A DNA stretch of 32,003 bases, from contig JAJDWI010000167.1 of assembly GCA_022825665.1 (NCBI GenBank), positions 1 to 32,003 of the forward strand. The letters run 5' to 3'. Of this stretch, positions 20,301 to 27,977 are shown piece by piece. The stretch comes from Candidatus Poribacteria bacterium (lineage in GTDB: Bacteria; Poribacteria; WGA-4E; WGA-3G). Every line of letters begins with the position of its first letter. Within the stretch, counting starts at the first letter, position 1. The translations under genes and the position numbers were made by a program. Under the pieces are notes generated by a model that worked only from the letters and a program-made list of their open reading frames with translations, did no database searches and was not told where the DNA came from.

Positions 20301-21543
20301 AGACGGTGAGTTGGTTCATCAAGCCTTCGTTAACCGTGGTGCAAACGATTTTGAAGATTTTTTCAATGTCACGTTGGAACAAGGACAAAACGTATTGTTA
20401 GTTGCCCTTGACAATCACGGACATGGTAGTTTTAGCGGTCATTTTGGTTTTGCCCTTGACACTGAATATGATTTGTTCCGAGCAGGCACCAGGTTCTTAT
20501 TTGACACAGATGCTACAAGTTTTGAAATTGGGGATACGTTTACTTTGGAATTGAAAACAGAAAACGTGCGAAATTTAACCGGTTGGCAAGCAGACCTTGT
20601 GTTTAATCCTGACGTACTTGAAGCAGTTGAGGTAAGTGAGGGTGATTTCTTAAAGCCAGAGGACACAGAAACCCATTTTAGTGGTGGTACAATTGATAAC
20701 GAAAACGGAAAAATCACTGGTATTAAGGTAACACGATTTTCCAGCGGGGTCAATGGTAAAGGCACGTTGTACTCGGTGAGTTTCAATGTTATCGGACCCG
20801 GTGAGTGTCTATTAACATTGGAAAACTTTTTGGCAGGTTCTAGTTTCGGTAACCCTATTCCTTCTATTCCGCCTGAATATATAATTACTGTGGAGGGCGA
20901 GGAACCTACCCACCCGCCGTGGGATTTAAATCAGGATGGAAAGATTAATGTTTTGGATCTAATTATAGTTGGTCAAGCCATAGGTTCTGATGCGCAGGTG
21001 AATTCCCATGCCGACGTAAATGGTGATGGGGAAATAAACATCTTGGACTTGATAACTGTTGCACAGAACTTCGGTGAATCATCTGTATCTGCTCCTGCAT
21101 CTGCATCTGTCGTTTCAGGTAGTGAGGAACTAACACCTGCAATGATACAGACATGGATACAAGAGGCACAGGTTGAAGATGACGGTTCTATTGCTTTCAA
21201 GCAAGGCATAGCAAATCTCCAAAAACTTTTGGAGAGCATCACAGTACCAAAGAAAACAAAGTTGTTGACGAACTATCCGAATCCATTCAATCCAGAAACT
21301 TGGATACCGTACCATCTTGCTGAACCCGCGGATGTTACTTTGACTATCTATGCTGCGAACGGAATAGTGGTCCGGACGTTGATGTTAGGACATCAGACAG
21401 TTGGTATTTACCAGAGTCGTGGTCGTGCAGTCTATTGGAACGGCAAAAACGATATTGGTGAATCTGTTGCGAGTGGTATCTATTTCTATACATTCACGGC
21501 GGGTGATTTCACTGCTACCCGTAAAATGTTACTAATGAAATAA
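17338..21543 (+). CDS. exported dihaem cytochrome c - LRR - cohesin - dockerin fusion protein
   Basis: The start is the ATG behind AAAGG, giving 1401 residues with a clean signal peptide (about 1-24, MKILKNVIIVNCLLLLLLSY); an upstream in-frame start would bury it. A cytochrome c-like domain carries CNDCH (C40, C43, H44), and after an uncharacterised region a second haem motif CIGCH (C409, C412, H413) appears. Internalin-like 22-residue leucine-rich repeats cover about 595-858 (pattern LTNLTILNLDANLISDVTPL). A beta-rich module shared with the next gene follows (about 876-1048), then one cohesin (1051-1190), a dockerin (1195-1248, DLNQDGKINVLDL) and the NYPNPFNPETWIPYHL tail (1310-1401). Joining redox and adhesion modules on one exported chain is unusual. 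Function unknown; periplasmic or surface electron transfer is only a guess. Confidence 0.87.
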   Translation: MKILKNVIIVNCLLLLLLSYQNIEAQNIAQEAYAIFENSCNDCHGEGGSYTEQLLMEYPAVINDGHVIPGYPLNSELYKRLLGPTENGLQMPFNSDPLPQEQIETIRQWILAGAPDWNVVPILDRNFITTESMLDSIQQHLDRLAPFDRPYARYFTLTHLYNAGEFAETLVDYQNALSKLVNSLSWGSNVVNPEPIDTEETIFYIDLRPYLWEQGTNRWTQIEEVYPYSLNLTLETETGLLRKLTNLREIMECSVPFVHVDWFLATASLPPLYNDILGLPESDRALEAELGVDVAANLQTAPGIRVWRAGFDGKASGVSRHNRVVERHTSDHGAYWKSYDFAGVVGTQNIFNYPLTFTHDGGEIIFNLPNGLQAYFLVDANGNRLDVAPTEIVSNPAANDPAVRNGLSCIGCHTEGMKTFEDTVRGVLEANANLPGRDHALRLYVEKDVMDELVNQDTELYRVALEKTGGNIKDIEPVHRFHEVFQGPVDAAHAAAAVGFQTADFLEKIRSDTRLQHLIPLTVENGRMDREAWTAGFAKVVSTIYDDVLLPDPGDRDDPISGVVIIPDSNLSNAIKRTLNMAPDATITPTDMERLRIIVADDQEISNLRGLEFATQLERIEFRRNSITDLSPLRNLTRLNNIKLRGNQITDITPLENLTRVDWLGLEQNQITDLSPLRKLTKLQGVGISGNPVTDVSPLVDLTSLERIDAWRTPVSDFSTLASLPRLRWIEYGNDRNITEMPALKELKHLRRLEIHGCTISDLSEISELTQLEWLELVNNAITDLTPLQNLTNLTILNLDANLISDVTPLAGLTRLNLLYLENNVISDVSALSNLSNLERLDLRNNAISDFTSLDSLSDDTFVRMVGNPGFPTGGPKINGPWLWAIVPGTRLDSRTDFLARATGGAATEIKVSTNGPVAGKAVGESTWTWHSLGFGGNNINEMTESLGWGTGEEIYDHIVYGSVIIDSPREQQTSMFVGSSDSVKVWLDGELVHQAFVNRGANDFEDFFNVTLEQGQNVLLVALDNHGHGSFSGHFGFALDTEYDLFRAGTRFLFDTDATSFEIGDTFTLELKTENVRNLTGWQADLVFNPDVLEAVEVSEGDFLKPEDTETHFSGGTIDNENGKITGIKVTRFSSGVNGKGTLYSVSFNVIGPGECLLTLENFLAGSSFGNPIPSIPPEYIITVEGEEPTHPPWDLNQDGKINVLDLIIVGQAIGSDAQVNSHADVNGDGEINILDLITVAQNFGESSVSAPASASVVSGSEELTPAMIQTWIQEAQVEDDGSIAFKQGIANLQKLLESITVPKKTKLLTNYPNPFNPETWIPYHLAEPADVTLTIYAANGIVVRTLMLGHQTVGIYQSRGRAVYWNGKNDIGESVASGIYFYTFTAGDFTATRKMLLMK

Positions 21544-21549
21544 TTTCAG

Positions 21550-21578
21550 GGCGCGCTGCTAAAGCGCGCCTATTTTAT
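21550..21578 (+). terminator. probable intrinsic terminator
   Basis: A perfect 8-bp GC-rich stem GGCGCGCT/AGCGCGCC with a 5-nt loop starts 7 nt after the stop codon of the cytochrome fusion gene and is followed by TATTTTAT. The T-run is interrupted, so termination may be partial and allow read-through to the next gene 15 nt further on. Confidence 0.65.
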
Positions 21579-21593
21579 AACAGGAGAAGATGT

Positions 21594-23732
21594 ATGCTAC
21601 GAATGAAATTATTGACATGTATATTTACATTTTGGGTGGTGCTTTTCACCATTCCGTTGGTTACATCAGCACAAACCGTTAACATACCTGACCCGAATTT
21701 GAGAGACGCAATTGCTGACACACTCAACAAACAACAAGGTGTTGTGATTACTAAGGAAGATATGGAAACCTTAGTGAACCTTGAAGCACGTGATAGAGAG
21801 ATTACCGATCTAACAGGACTTTCCTTTGCCACAAACCTGCAAGATCTTGATCTTCGTAATAATGTGATTAATGATCTATCGGAACTGACAGAATTGAAAC
21901 AACTGACTGATGTTCATTTGGGAGGAAATGCTATTATTGATGTTGCTCCTCTGGATGGAAAAATCACTTTGGCAGTTCTAACGATAGATAATAATTCCAT
22001 ATCTAATCTCCAACCTTTATCAGGTTTAATTAATCTGGAAGTTCTAAATATCTCGAATAATGTCATTAACAACCTAACTCCACTCTCTGGTTTAATAAGA
22101 TTGGAAGTAATAACGATGAACAACAACCCTCCTGCTGATCTATCACCACTGGATAAATTAATTAGTTTGAGAAGTTTCAGCTCATCGGGAACACGTATAT
22201 TAGATCTCAAACCCTTAGCAAGTTTACCTAAACTACAAGTTATTACAGTTAATAACGGAGAAATATCGGACCTTACTCCGTTAGAGGGATTAATAGGTTT
22301 GAGAGAGTTGCATCTTTCCAATAATGACATTACGGATATCACTATATTAGCAAGCTTAACAGGATTGAGACGTTTAAGTTTAAATCAAAACGAAATATCA
22401 GATGTAGAAGCACTTGCAGCATTGCACAATTTGACATTTATCAATCTTGAAAATAATGACATCTTAGATTTTTTACCTTTGAATGCAGCAATTCGTAGAG
22501 GAGCAATTATCTTACGCAACAACAATCCCGGATTCATAGTTGATGCTCCTAAAATAAGGGGACCGTGGCTATGGGTGATTGCCCCGACTGGAGAACTATC
22601 CGGGTCAGAAGCGGCAGATTCTGACACAGATTTTCTGGAACAGGCAAGCGGTGGCAAAGTAACTGAAGATATGATTGCGACTCAAGGTGCCGTTGAAGGT
22701 GATTCCGTTGGGAAAAAGACGTGGAAAATTGGTAGCCTCTCACGAAGCGGAGGCAATAACATCAATGAACTTGTAAACGAGATAGGACTTGGAATAGATG
22801 ATATAAATCATCATGTAGCATACGGTTCAATCATTTTGGATTCTCCGAGGGAACAACCTTCAACTATGTATATTGGCAGTGGTGATGCTGTAAAGGTATG
22901 GCTAAACGGTGAATTAGTATATGAAATGGCTGTAGATCGAGACGCTGACGATTATCAAGATACTGTTGGTGTTGTATTAAAAAAAGGAGAAAATATCTTG
23001 TTAGTTGCGATCTACGAGGGTAAGGGCTGGTGGTCAGGCTTTTTTGGACTTGATCCCGCTGCAGAATTCGATGTACGTCTTCCGAATTATCATATACCAG
23101 AACAACATCCAGCAGATGTAAATGGTGACGGAAAAGTGGATATCCTTGATATGATCCAGGTAGCACGGTCATTTGGAATTCTCAAACCCGGTGGTTCACT
23201 TGTTGATATAAATAACGATGAAGTTGTTGACATCAGAGATCTCATCAGTGTAGCACAACATATAGACGAACAGTTAAAGAATGTTCCTGCTGCGCCACTT
23301 TCTCCTGCATTAGTTCAAGAATGGATAACACTTGCTTGGACAGAATACGATGGTTCAATAGAATTTCAAAAAGGTATTTCGAATTTGGAGAAAATATATC
23401 AGTCTCTGGTGTCAGAAAAACCAACAGAGATACCAGCAAAGAAAACTGAACTGTTCGCAAATTTTCCAAATCCGTTCAATCCTGAGACTTGGATACCTTA
23501 TCAACTCGCGGATCCATCAGATGTTACTTTGACGATCCATTCTGCAACCGGCACAGTCGTGCGTATATTACCATTAGGGCATCAGTCCGAAGGAGTATAT
23601 AAGACACGACAACGTGCAGCACATTGGGATGGTAAAGATGAAGTAGGTGAACCTGTTGCAAGTGGAATCTACTTCTACACCTTAACAGCAGGAAAATTCA
23701 ATGCAACTCGGAAGATGTTGATTTTGAAATAG
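21594..23732 (+). CDS. secreted leucine-rich-repeat, dockerin protein with T9SS-like tail
   Basis: This 712-residue protein starts behind AGGAGA, with a signal peptide (about 1-26, ending VTSAQ). Leucine-rich repeats of the internalin type fill about 66-305. They are followed by a beta-rich module (about 318-493) with GPWLWVIAPT, ILDSPREQ and VKVWLNGELV, closely matching the equivalent part of the preceding protein. A dockerin lies at about 506-560 (DVNGDGKVDILDM, DINNDEVVDIRDL), then the helical segment with EYDGSIEFQKGISNLEKI and the tail NFPNPFNPETWIPYQL (621-712). There is no cohesin, so its dockerin could bind cohesins of the two upstream products. It follows a terminator-like hairpin and is separated from the DUF58 gene by 4 nt, indicating co-transcription with it. 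Confidence 0.87.
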   Translation: MLRMKLLTCIFTFWVVLFTIPLVTSAQTVNIPDPNLRDAIADTLNKQQGVVITKEDMETLVNLEARDREITDLTGLSFATNLQDLDLRNNVINDLSELTELKQLTDVHLGGNAIIDVAPLDGKITLAVLTIDNNSISNLQPLSGLINLEVLNISNNVINNLTPLSGLIRLEVITMNNNPPADLSPLDKLISLRSFSSSGTRILDLKPLASLPKLQVITVNNGEISDLTPLEGLIGLRELHLSNNDITDITILASLTGLRRLSLNQNEISDVEALAALHNLTFINLENNDILDFLPLNAAIRRGAIILRNNNPGFIVDAPKIRGPWLWVIAPTGELSGSEAADSDTDFLEQASGGKVTEDMIATQGAVEGDSVGKKTWKIGSLSRSGGNNINELVNEIGLGIDDINHHVAYGSIILDSPREQPSTMYIGSGDAVKVWLNGELVYEMAVDRDADDYQDTVGVVLKKGENILLVAIYEGKGWWSGFFGLDPAAEFDVRLPNYHIPEQHPADVNGDGKVDILDMIQVARSFGILKPGGSLVDINNDEVVDIRDLISVAQHIDEQLKNVPAAPLSPALVQEWITLAWTEYDGSIEFQKGISNLEKIYQSLVSEKPTEIPAKKTELFANFPNPFNPETWIPYQLADPSDVTLTIHSATGTVVRILPLGHQSEGVYKTRQRAAHWDGKDEVGEPVASGIYFYTLTAGKFNATRKMLILK

Positions 23733-23736
23733 TACC

Positions 23737-24615
23737 ATGCTAAATCCTGAATTTCTCACACAACTTGAGCAATTCCGAATTCGTTGTACACAGCCGTTTC
23801 GTGGGAAATTCAAAGGTGACCGCAGAAGTCTCAATCGCGGTCCAGGTGTGGAATTTTCGGATTACCGTCTCTACGAACATGGAGATGATCTCCGATATTT
23901 GGACTGGAATATCTACGCGCGTTCGGAAAAGTTGTTTATCAAACTATTCCAAGCGGATGAAGAATTACCGATCTCTATTCTAATTGATACAAGCAACTCA
24001 ATGCAGTTTGGCGAACCGACAAAGTTGGATTACGCAAAACAACTCGCCGCATCGTTAGGGTATATTTCATTGGTAAATTCGGATCGGGTAGCATTATATA
24101 CATTAGCAGAACGACTATATCCAGTCTTACCATCTACTTACGGCAAATCACAGTTCCCGCGTCTCCAAAGGGCACTAATGACTATTGAAACAAGTGGCAC
24201 AACCCGTTTGACAGAGTCTTTCAAACACCTGGCTACTCACCAACCACAAGCCGGGGTTGTAATCGTACTCAGTGACTTTTTGGACTCAGAAGGATACACC
24301 GACGGTATTAATTCGTTATTAGGTCGTGGATTTGCCTTGATGTTTGTTCACATTCAAAGCATTGAAGAAACTGATCCACCGCCTACTGGAGATTGGCAAT
24401 TGGAAGATGTTGAAACCGGTGAAACAAAGGGAATCACGATCAACGAAGAAACTATCGCACAATACCGAAATCGTCAAAAGGAATTTTGTGATAACTTACA
24501 ACGCTTTTGCACAAGAAAAGGTGTCGGATATCTCCGTATACGCACAGATGCTGCAGTTGATACTGTAGTTACACATGATATGACACGTGCAGGATTCATA
24601 CAACGTAGATATTAA
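23737..24615 (+). CDS. DUF58 / von Willebrand A-like protein
   Basis: This 292-residue soluble protein has the DUF58 signature at about residues 25-60: [20 protein letters not shown], then LDWN. A vWA-like metal-site strand follows ([11 protein letters not shown], an intact DxSxS). DUF58 proteins usually pair with MoxR-type AAA+ ATPases and are thought to help assemble or activate membrane or exported complexes; no MoxR gene lies in this window. It begins 4 nt after the LRR-dockerin gene without a convincing ribosome-binding site of its own, so translational coupling is likely. A DUF4159 membrane protein, a frequent companion, lies about 1.1 kb downstream. Family assignment is secure, molecular role is not. 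Confidence 0.9.
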   Translation: MLNPEFLTQLEQFRIRCTQPFRGKFKGDRRSLNRGPGVEFSDYRLYEHGDDLRYLDWNIYARSEKLFIKLFQADEELPISILIDTSNSMQFGEPTKLDYAKQLAASLGYISLVNSDRVALYTLAERLYPVLPSTYGKSQFPRLQRALMTIETSGTTRLTESFKHLATHQPQAGVVIVLSDFLDSEGYTDGINSLLGRGFALMFVHIQSIEETDPPPTGDWQLEDVETGETKGITINEETIAQYRNRQKEFCDNLQRFCTRKGVGYLRIRTDAAVDTVVTHDMTRAGFIQRRY

Positions 24616-24647
24616 CATTAAACGATACAAAGCAAGGAGCAGTCCTC

Positions 24648-25190
24648 ATGCAGAAACAGATTGAACAGACTACTATAGAACTTATTCAAGGCGATATAAC
24701 AAAAGCAGAAGTTGATGCTGTTGTTAATGCAGCAAACGAAAAACTTATTGGAGGGGGTGGCGTTGATGGTGCTATTCGTCGCGCTGGCGGTGATGCTGTT
24801 ACCAAGGCATGCGACGTTATCCGTGCACAGCAAGGCGGTTGTCCAACTGGCAAAGCAGTTATTACCACTGGAGGAAATTTACCCGCACAATACATCATCC
24901 ATACCGTCGGTCCTGTGTGGCACGGAGGCAATTCAGGTGAGGCTGCACTACTCGCAAGTTGCTACAGAGAAAGTCTTCAGTTAGCAGTAGAAAATGACGT
25001 AAAATCAATTGCATTTCCATCAATCAGTACAGGTGTCTACGGCTATCCAACAGAAAAAGCAGCAACTGAAGCACTACAGACAATACGTGACTTAGTGGTA
25101 AGTGGTGTAACAGTTCCCACCAATATTCAGTTTGTTCTCTTCGATGACGCTACCTATAGTTGTTACGCAGATTCATTAACCAATCTTTGA
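24648..25190 (+). CDS. macro-domain protein, probable O-acetyl-ADP-ribose deacetylase
   Basis: This is a 180-residue single macro domain. The substrate loops are present: [20 protein letters not shown] (about 25-44), which contacts the distal ribose, and [11 protein letters not shown] (about 125-135), which holds the phosphates. In this YmdB-like branch the enzymes remove acetyl from O-acetyl-ADP-ribose or ADP-ribose from acidic side chains. The Asn-Asn-Asp positions expected for catalysis fall in NAANEK...GVDG. AAGGAG precedes the ATG by 8 nt. It is 32 nt downstream of the DUF58 gene and probably in the same transcript; a functional link is not evident. Confidence 0.92.
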   Translation: MQKQIEQTTIELIQGDITKAEVDAVVNAANEKLIGGGGVDGAIRRAGGDAVTKACDVIRAQQGGCPTGKAVITTGGNLPAQYIIHTVGPVWHGGNSGEAALLASCYRESLQLAVENDVKSIAFPSISTGVYGYPTEKAATEALQTIRDLVVSGVTVPTNIQFVLFDDATYSCYADSLTNL

Positions 25191-25223
25191 GTAAAATCAT
25201 TGTCAATAATCTCATTTTGAATA

Positions 25224-25302
25224 CTATACCATTTCTAAATAATAACTTCTGATTAAAAGCACGCGTTCGTAGTCGCGCAATTCATTGCGCCTCTTACATT
25301 TA
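25224..25302 (+). repeat. 75-bp GTAG-hairpin repeat, copy A
   Basis: This copy runs from CTATACCATTTC through AATAATAACTTCT and ACGCGTTC to GTAG (25269-25272). A perfect hairpin GCGCAAT-TC-ATTGCGC follows (25275-25290), and the copy ends CCTCTTACATTTA. It lies in the 550-bp gene-free spacer 25191-25740. It is directly followed by an inverted-repeat element and then copy B. Confidence 0.85.
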
Positions 25303-25480
25303 TAGTGAACATTGAAATTAAAGAGACACATTTCTGTAGGAGCGATCTCCGAATCGCGACAGAACGGACTGATAGTCGGGAATCGGAGTTCCCTCCCGCC
25401 AAATCATGCAGAATGCCAAGCGCATTTGGCGTTGATTCACAACTCAAAATGTCCTGTTAATTCTAAAGTTCACTATAAAT
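25298..25480. mobile_element. putative non-autonomous inverted-repeat element (MITE-like)
   Basis: Perfect 13-bp inverted repeats ATTTATAGTGAAC (25298-25310) and GTTCACTATAAAT (25468-25480) extend imperfectly to about 22 bp. If the outer TA is the target duplication, as in IS630/Tc1-type elements, the element is about 174 bp. It carries no gene, and it contains the GTAG inverted pair at 25336-25399. It sits exactly between repeat copies A and B. Confidence 0.55.
25336..25399. repeat. inverted pair of GTAG-hairpin units (BIME-like), copy 1
   Basis: Two 25-nt arms, GTAGGAGCGATCTCCGAATC... (25336-25360) and its imperfect complement (25375-25399), match at 19 of 25 positions around a 14-nt loop. 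A related copy lies at 29065-29128 in the opposite orientation. Such pairs of inverted REP units resemble BIMEs. Confidence 0.7.
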
Positions 25481-25543
25481 AATAACTTCTCATTAACAAA
25501 GCACGCGTTCGTAGTCGCGCAATTCATTGCGCCTCGGACATTT
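25475..25543 (+). repeat. 75-bp GTAG-hairpin repeat, copy B (5' shortened)
   Basis: The copy begins at TAAATAATAACTTCTC, lacking the first dozen bases, where the inverted-repeat element ends. GTAG is at 25511-25514 and the perfect hairpin at 25517-25532. It ends CCTCGGACATTT, the alternative 3' form also seen in copy C. Confidence 0.8.
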
Positions 25544-25672
25544 GGATTTATTAAAATCTCAAAATGTGGTTTTATTTATTAGAATCGGTATTACAATCAG
25601 CAATATTATCATCTTGAATAGAAAGATATTATTATGTTAAAATAGGACAAAATATCCTAAACAATCCAAACC

Positions 25673-25700
25673 TTGTCGCTCTGTATACAGTTAATATACA
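25673..25700 (+). promoter_or_regulatory. possible promoter for the DUF4159 gene
   Basis: TTGTCG (25673-25678) and TATACA (25695-25700) are 16 nt apart, about 40 nt before the ATG at 25741. Match is moderate. Confidence 0.4.
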
Positions 25701-25740
25701 TTTTAGTAGCACGCTTCACCATACCTATCAGGAGAGAAAA

Positions 25741-27189
25741 ATGAGAAATAAAATCCGAGGAGTAAATAGAAAAAAGCGACAGATGCAAGCATTATTAATA
25801 TCACTTGTCATTCATTGCATTGCGATTATTGTGTTAGGAATATGGTTGTTAAAACCTCTCATACTTGATAGCGAAGATAGAATGTATGTGGATTTTGTGA
25901 ATACATCATTAGACCAACGGCAGATTAGGAAAGATATACCAAAACCAAAACCAAAACCATTACCAAATGTGGAACGTAAAATCGCAACAACCGGTTTCAA
26001 AGGTATATCAAGTTCAGAAAGAGTCCCTACGCCTGTTAACCCTGTTACTCCTGTTCAGAATGAAATACCTTTAGATGCCCCATCCATGATACAAAATGTT
26101 ACCAGACTGGCACCATCACCAGAAAGCATATTGAATAGTTCTAAACTTGACGGACCGAAATTAAGTGGGGGTGATGGTCCTATTGAGAGTCTCTCACCCG
26201 TAAGAAGTAAAGGCAGTAGCGGTTCAGCAGGAATTGCCCCTCGTGGGAAGGGAAGTTCAGGAATCGGTAATTTTACGAAAGGTACAGGGACAGGTTCGGG
26301 ATATGCCGATTTAGGTGAAGGATACGGCAGACTGCCAACACTGCAAGATGAAATTGGTGATAAATTAGGTGGTATCATAAAAGGAACAGGTTCAGACCTA
26401 CAGGCACATATACGTGTAATTCGACTAAAGCATTCACTCAGTGATTGGTGGCAAGACCCGACTGCAATTCCATCTCTGATTAAGTGGCTTAAAGAAAACA
26501 CGCCAGTACGTGCTGATATGAGTTTCGCAGGTGGTGCTCTAAGAATGACTGACGAAGAAATAATGAACGCGCCGCTCATCATTATGACTGGACATGAAAA
26601 GGAAATGACAACCAACCGAAACCTGATGCGCGGTGAAAAAAGAAAAGAAGGTTTCTCAGACGAGGAACGTGCTGCACTGCGAAGATATGTACTTGAAAGG
26701 GGTGGCACCCTATTTTTTGATGATTGTGGATTAAAAGCAGGTTTCTCCGGACTTATTGAACGGGAACTGAACCAGATATTTCCTGAGCATCGTTTAGAAA
26801 AACTAACCCATGATCACGAATTATACAATATTTACTACGAACTGGATAAACCACCTGAAGGTGGCGAAGTATTTTGGGAAAGTGAAAATAAAGCACGTCC
26901 AACAAAATACAAATTCCAACGTGGTATATATGTACCACGCACACCAGGTGCAAGGCAATCACCTAATCTCACATACAAAGATACAAAAGGTGTCCTACGG
27001 ACAACTAACAGGTTAGGTGTTATTTTCAATAGAAAAGATTATCTCTGTGCAATGGAAACAGCGGAGATAGAATCCAGAACAGCACTTCGTAATCGTCGCT
27101 CCACTGATGTATATCGGTTTATGACAAACCTAATGGTCTATGCATTGAAATACGGTGGTAACACAGACCGCTCAGAGTATAAGGAATAA
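25741..27189 (+). CDS. TonB-like N-terminus fused to DUF4159 membrane protein
   Basis: This 482-residue protein has a basic N-terminus, one membrane segment (about 18-38, LLISLVIHCIAIIVLGIWLL), then a Pro/Lys stretch (PKPKPKPLPN, about 61-70) resembling TonB or energy-transducing proteins. A low-complexity Gly/Ser region follows (about 140-205), then a C-terminal DUF4159 domain (about 220-475) with HIRVIRLKHSLSDWW, PLIIMTGHE and a GGTLFFDDCGL strand-turn typical of that family. DUF4159 has a glutamine-amidotransferase-like fold and often accompanies DUF58 and MoxR genes. Topology predicts a periplasmic C-terminal domain. AGGAGAG stands 6 nt before the ATG. Role unknown; a cell-envelope complex with the DUF58 product is a reasonable inference. 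Confidence 0.85.
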   Translation: MRNKIRGVNRKKRQMQALLISLVIHCIAIIVLGIWLLKPLILDSEDRMYVDFVNTSLDQRQIRKDIPKPKPKPLPNVERKIATTGFKGISSSERVPTPVNPVTPVQNEIPLDAPSMIQNVTRLAPSPESILNSSKLDGPKLSGGDGPIESLSPVRSKGSSGSAGIAPRGKGSSGIGNFTKGTGTGSGYADLGEGYGRLPTLQDEIGDKLGGIIKGTGSDLQAHIRVIRLKHSLSDWWQDPTAIPSLIKWLKENTPVRADMSFAGGALRMTDEEIMNAPLIIMTGHEKEMTTNRNLMRGEKRKEGFSDEERAALRRYVLERGGTLFFDDCGLKAGFSGLIERELNQIFPEHRLEKLTHDHELYNIYYELDKPPEGGEVFWESENKARPTKYKFQRGIYVPRTPGARQSPNLTYKDTKGVLRTTNRLGVIFNRKDYLCAMETAEIESRTALRNRRSTDVYRFMTNLMVYALKYGGNTDRSEYKE

Positions 27190-27253
27190 GCAAGTATAGC
27201 GTATCTCATAAATCCGATTGTTAGATGGTACTCTATGTTCTGCCCCAGTTTTT

Positions 27254-27333
27254 CTTACACCATTTCTAAATAATTACTTCTCTTTAACAAAAAACGCGTT
27301 TGTAGTCGCGCAATTCATTGCACCTCGGACATT
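27254..27333 (+). repeat. 75-bp GTAG-hairpin repeat, copy C
   Basis: Same consensus, with GTAG at 27302-27305 and hairpin 27308-27323 carrying one mismatch (GCGCAAT/ATTGCAC). Its 3' edge is CCTCGGACATT, like copy B. It lies in the spacer between the convergent DUF4159 and SRPBCC genes. Confidence 0.8.
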
Positions 27334-27336
27334 ATC

Positions 27337-27359
27337 GTAGGGGCGAGGTCGCCTCGCCC
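27337..27359 (+). repeat. GTAG plus GC-rich hairpin (REP-like)
   Basis: GTAG is followed at once by GGGCGAGG-TCG-CCTCGCCC, a perfect 8-bp stem. It starts 3 nt after copy C. It could also act as a bidirectional terminator, but no T-run follows. Confidence 0.65.
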
Positions 27360-27406
27360 GTAGTTTCAATTTATAGTGAAATCCAAAAATATGTTCACAC
27401 TCACTG

Positions 27407-27431
27407 GTAGGTTCGGTTTCCTAACCGAACC
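27407..27431 (+). repeat. GTAG plus GGTTCGGTT hairpin (REP-like)
   Basis: GTAG (27407-27410) leads into a 9-bp perfect stem GGTTCGGTT-TCCT-AACCGAACC that uses its last G. The core GGTTTCCTAACC recurs on the minus strand at 23-34. Confidence 0.65.
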
Positions 27432-27495
27432 GGTGTTGGTTCAATCAAGTAATAGCAAACACAAAGATTCCTTCATTGTAAGGTAAAATCCTCAG

Positions 27496-27939
27496 CTATT
27501 TTAACAATTCCTGTAGTTTAGATGATCTATATTCAAAAATCTTCTCTATGTCAGGACGAACAAATAGTTTATTAATCAATTGTCCTCCCAACACAGCATA
27601 TTCCACCTCGTCCTGGACAAGTGTGCCCTCATCAGATTCAACGAACTTATGTTGATGAATCCAGCATCGATAGGGACCCCTGCGTTGTTCATCAGCAAAA
27701 TAATGTGGAGGGTCCCATTCTGTTATCTCGCTCTGCCATCGAACAGGAATACCACGGAGTTTCAAGCGATAATCTATAAGTGTGCCAACTTCCATTTCAA
27801 TCGGACGCGGTGTTAGCACCACAAAATGAAGCCATGGTGGTGTAATTTCTGTTAGATTATGTGCATCTGAAAAAAATGCAAATACCTCAGCAATAGGTTT
27901 TTCAATACGATGTTCTGTTGAAAGTGTAAAGGTCTTCAT
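27496..27939 (-). CDS. SRPBCC (START/Bet v1-like) family protein
   Basis: This 147-residue protein begins with the typical polyketide-cyclase/SRPBCC pattern TLSTEHRIEKPIAEVFAFFS, with DAHNLTEITPPWL next and alternating strands later (KLRGIPVRWQSEITEWDPP, then DEGTLVQDEVEYAVLGG). The fold forms a hydrophobic cavity for lipids or other apolar ligands; the ligand cannot be read from sequence. GGGGA precedes the ATG. It starts 38 nt after the stop of the upstream dihaem membrane cytochrome gene, so the two are probably co-transcribed. No catalytic residue pattern is recognisable. Confidence 0.85.
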   Translation of the reverse strand: MKTFTLSTEHRIEKPIAEVFAFFSDAHNLTEITPPWLHFVVLTPRPIEMEVGTLIDYRLKLRGIPVRWQSEITEWDPPHYFADEQRRGPYRCWIHQHKFVESDEGTLVQDEVEYAVLGGQLINKLFVRPDIEKIFEYRSSKLQELLK

Positions 27940-27977
27940 TTTTTATCCCCATAATATATCTTTATGTTCCATACTGA

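Noticed and set aside
15009-23732. A cellulosome
   Set aside because: Cohesins and dockerins are present, but no glycoside hydrolase or cellulose-binding domain is encoded here.
25253-25447. 64-residue minus-strand frame in the spacer
   Set aside because: It lies entirely within repeat copy A and the inverted-repeat element.
27337-27431. Bidirectional terminator between the convergent DUF4159 and SRPBCC genes
   Set aside because: The two hairpins are strong but neither is followed by a T-run in either direction, and both start with GTAG like the other repeats.
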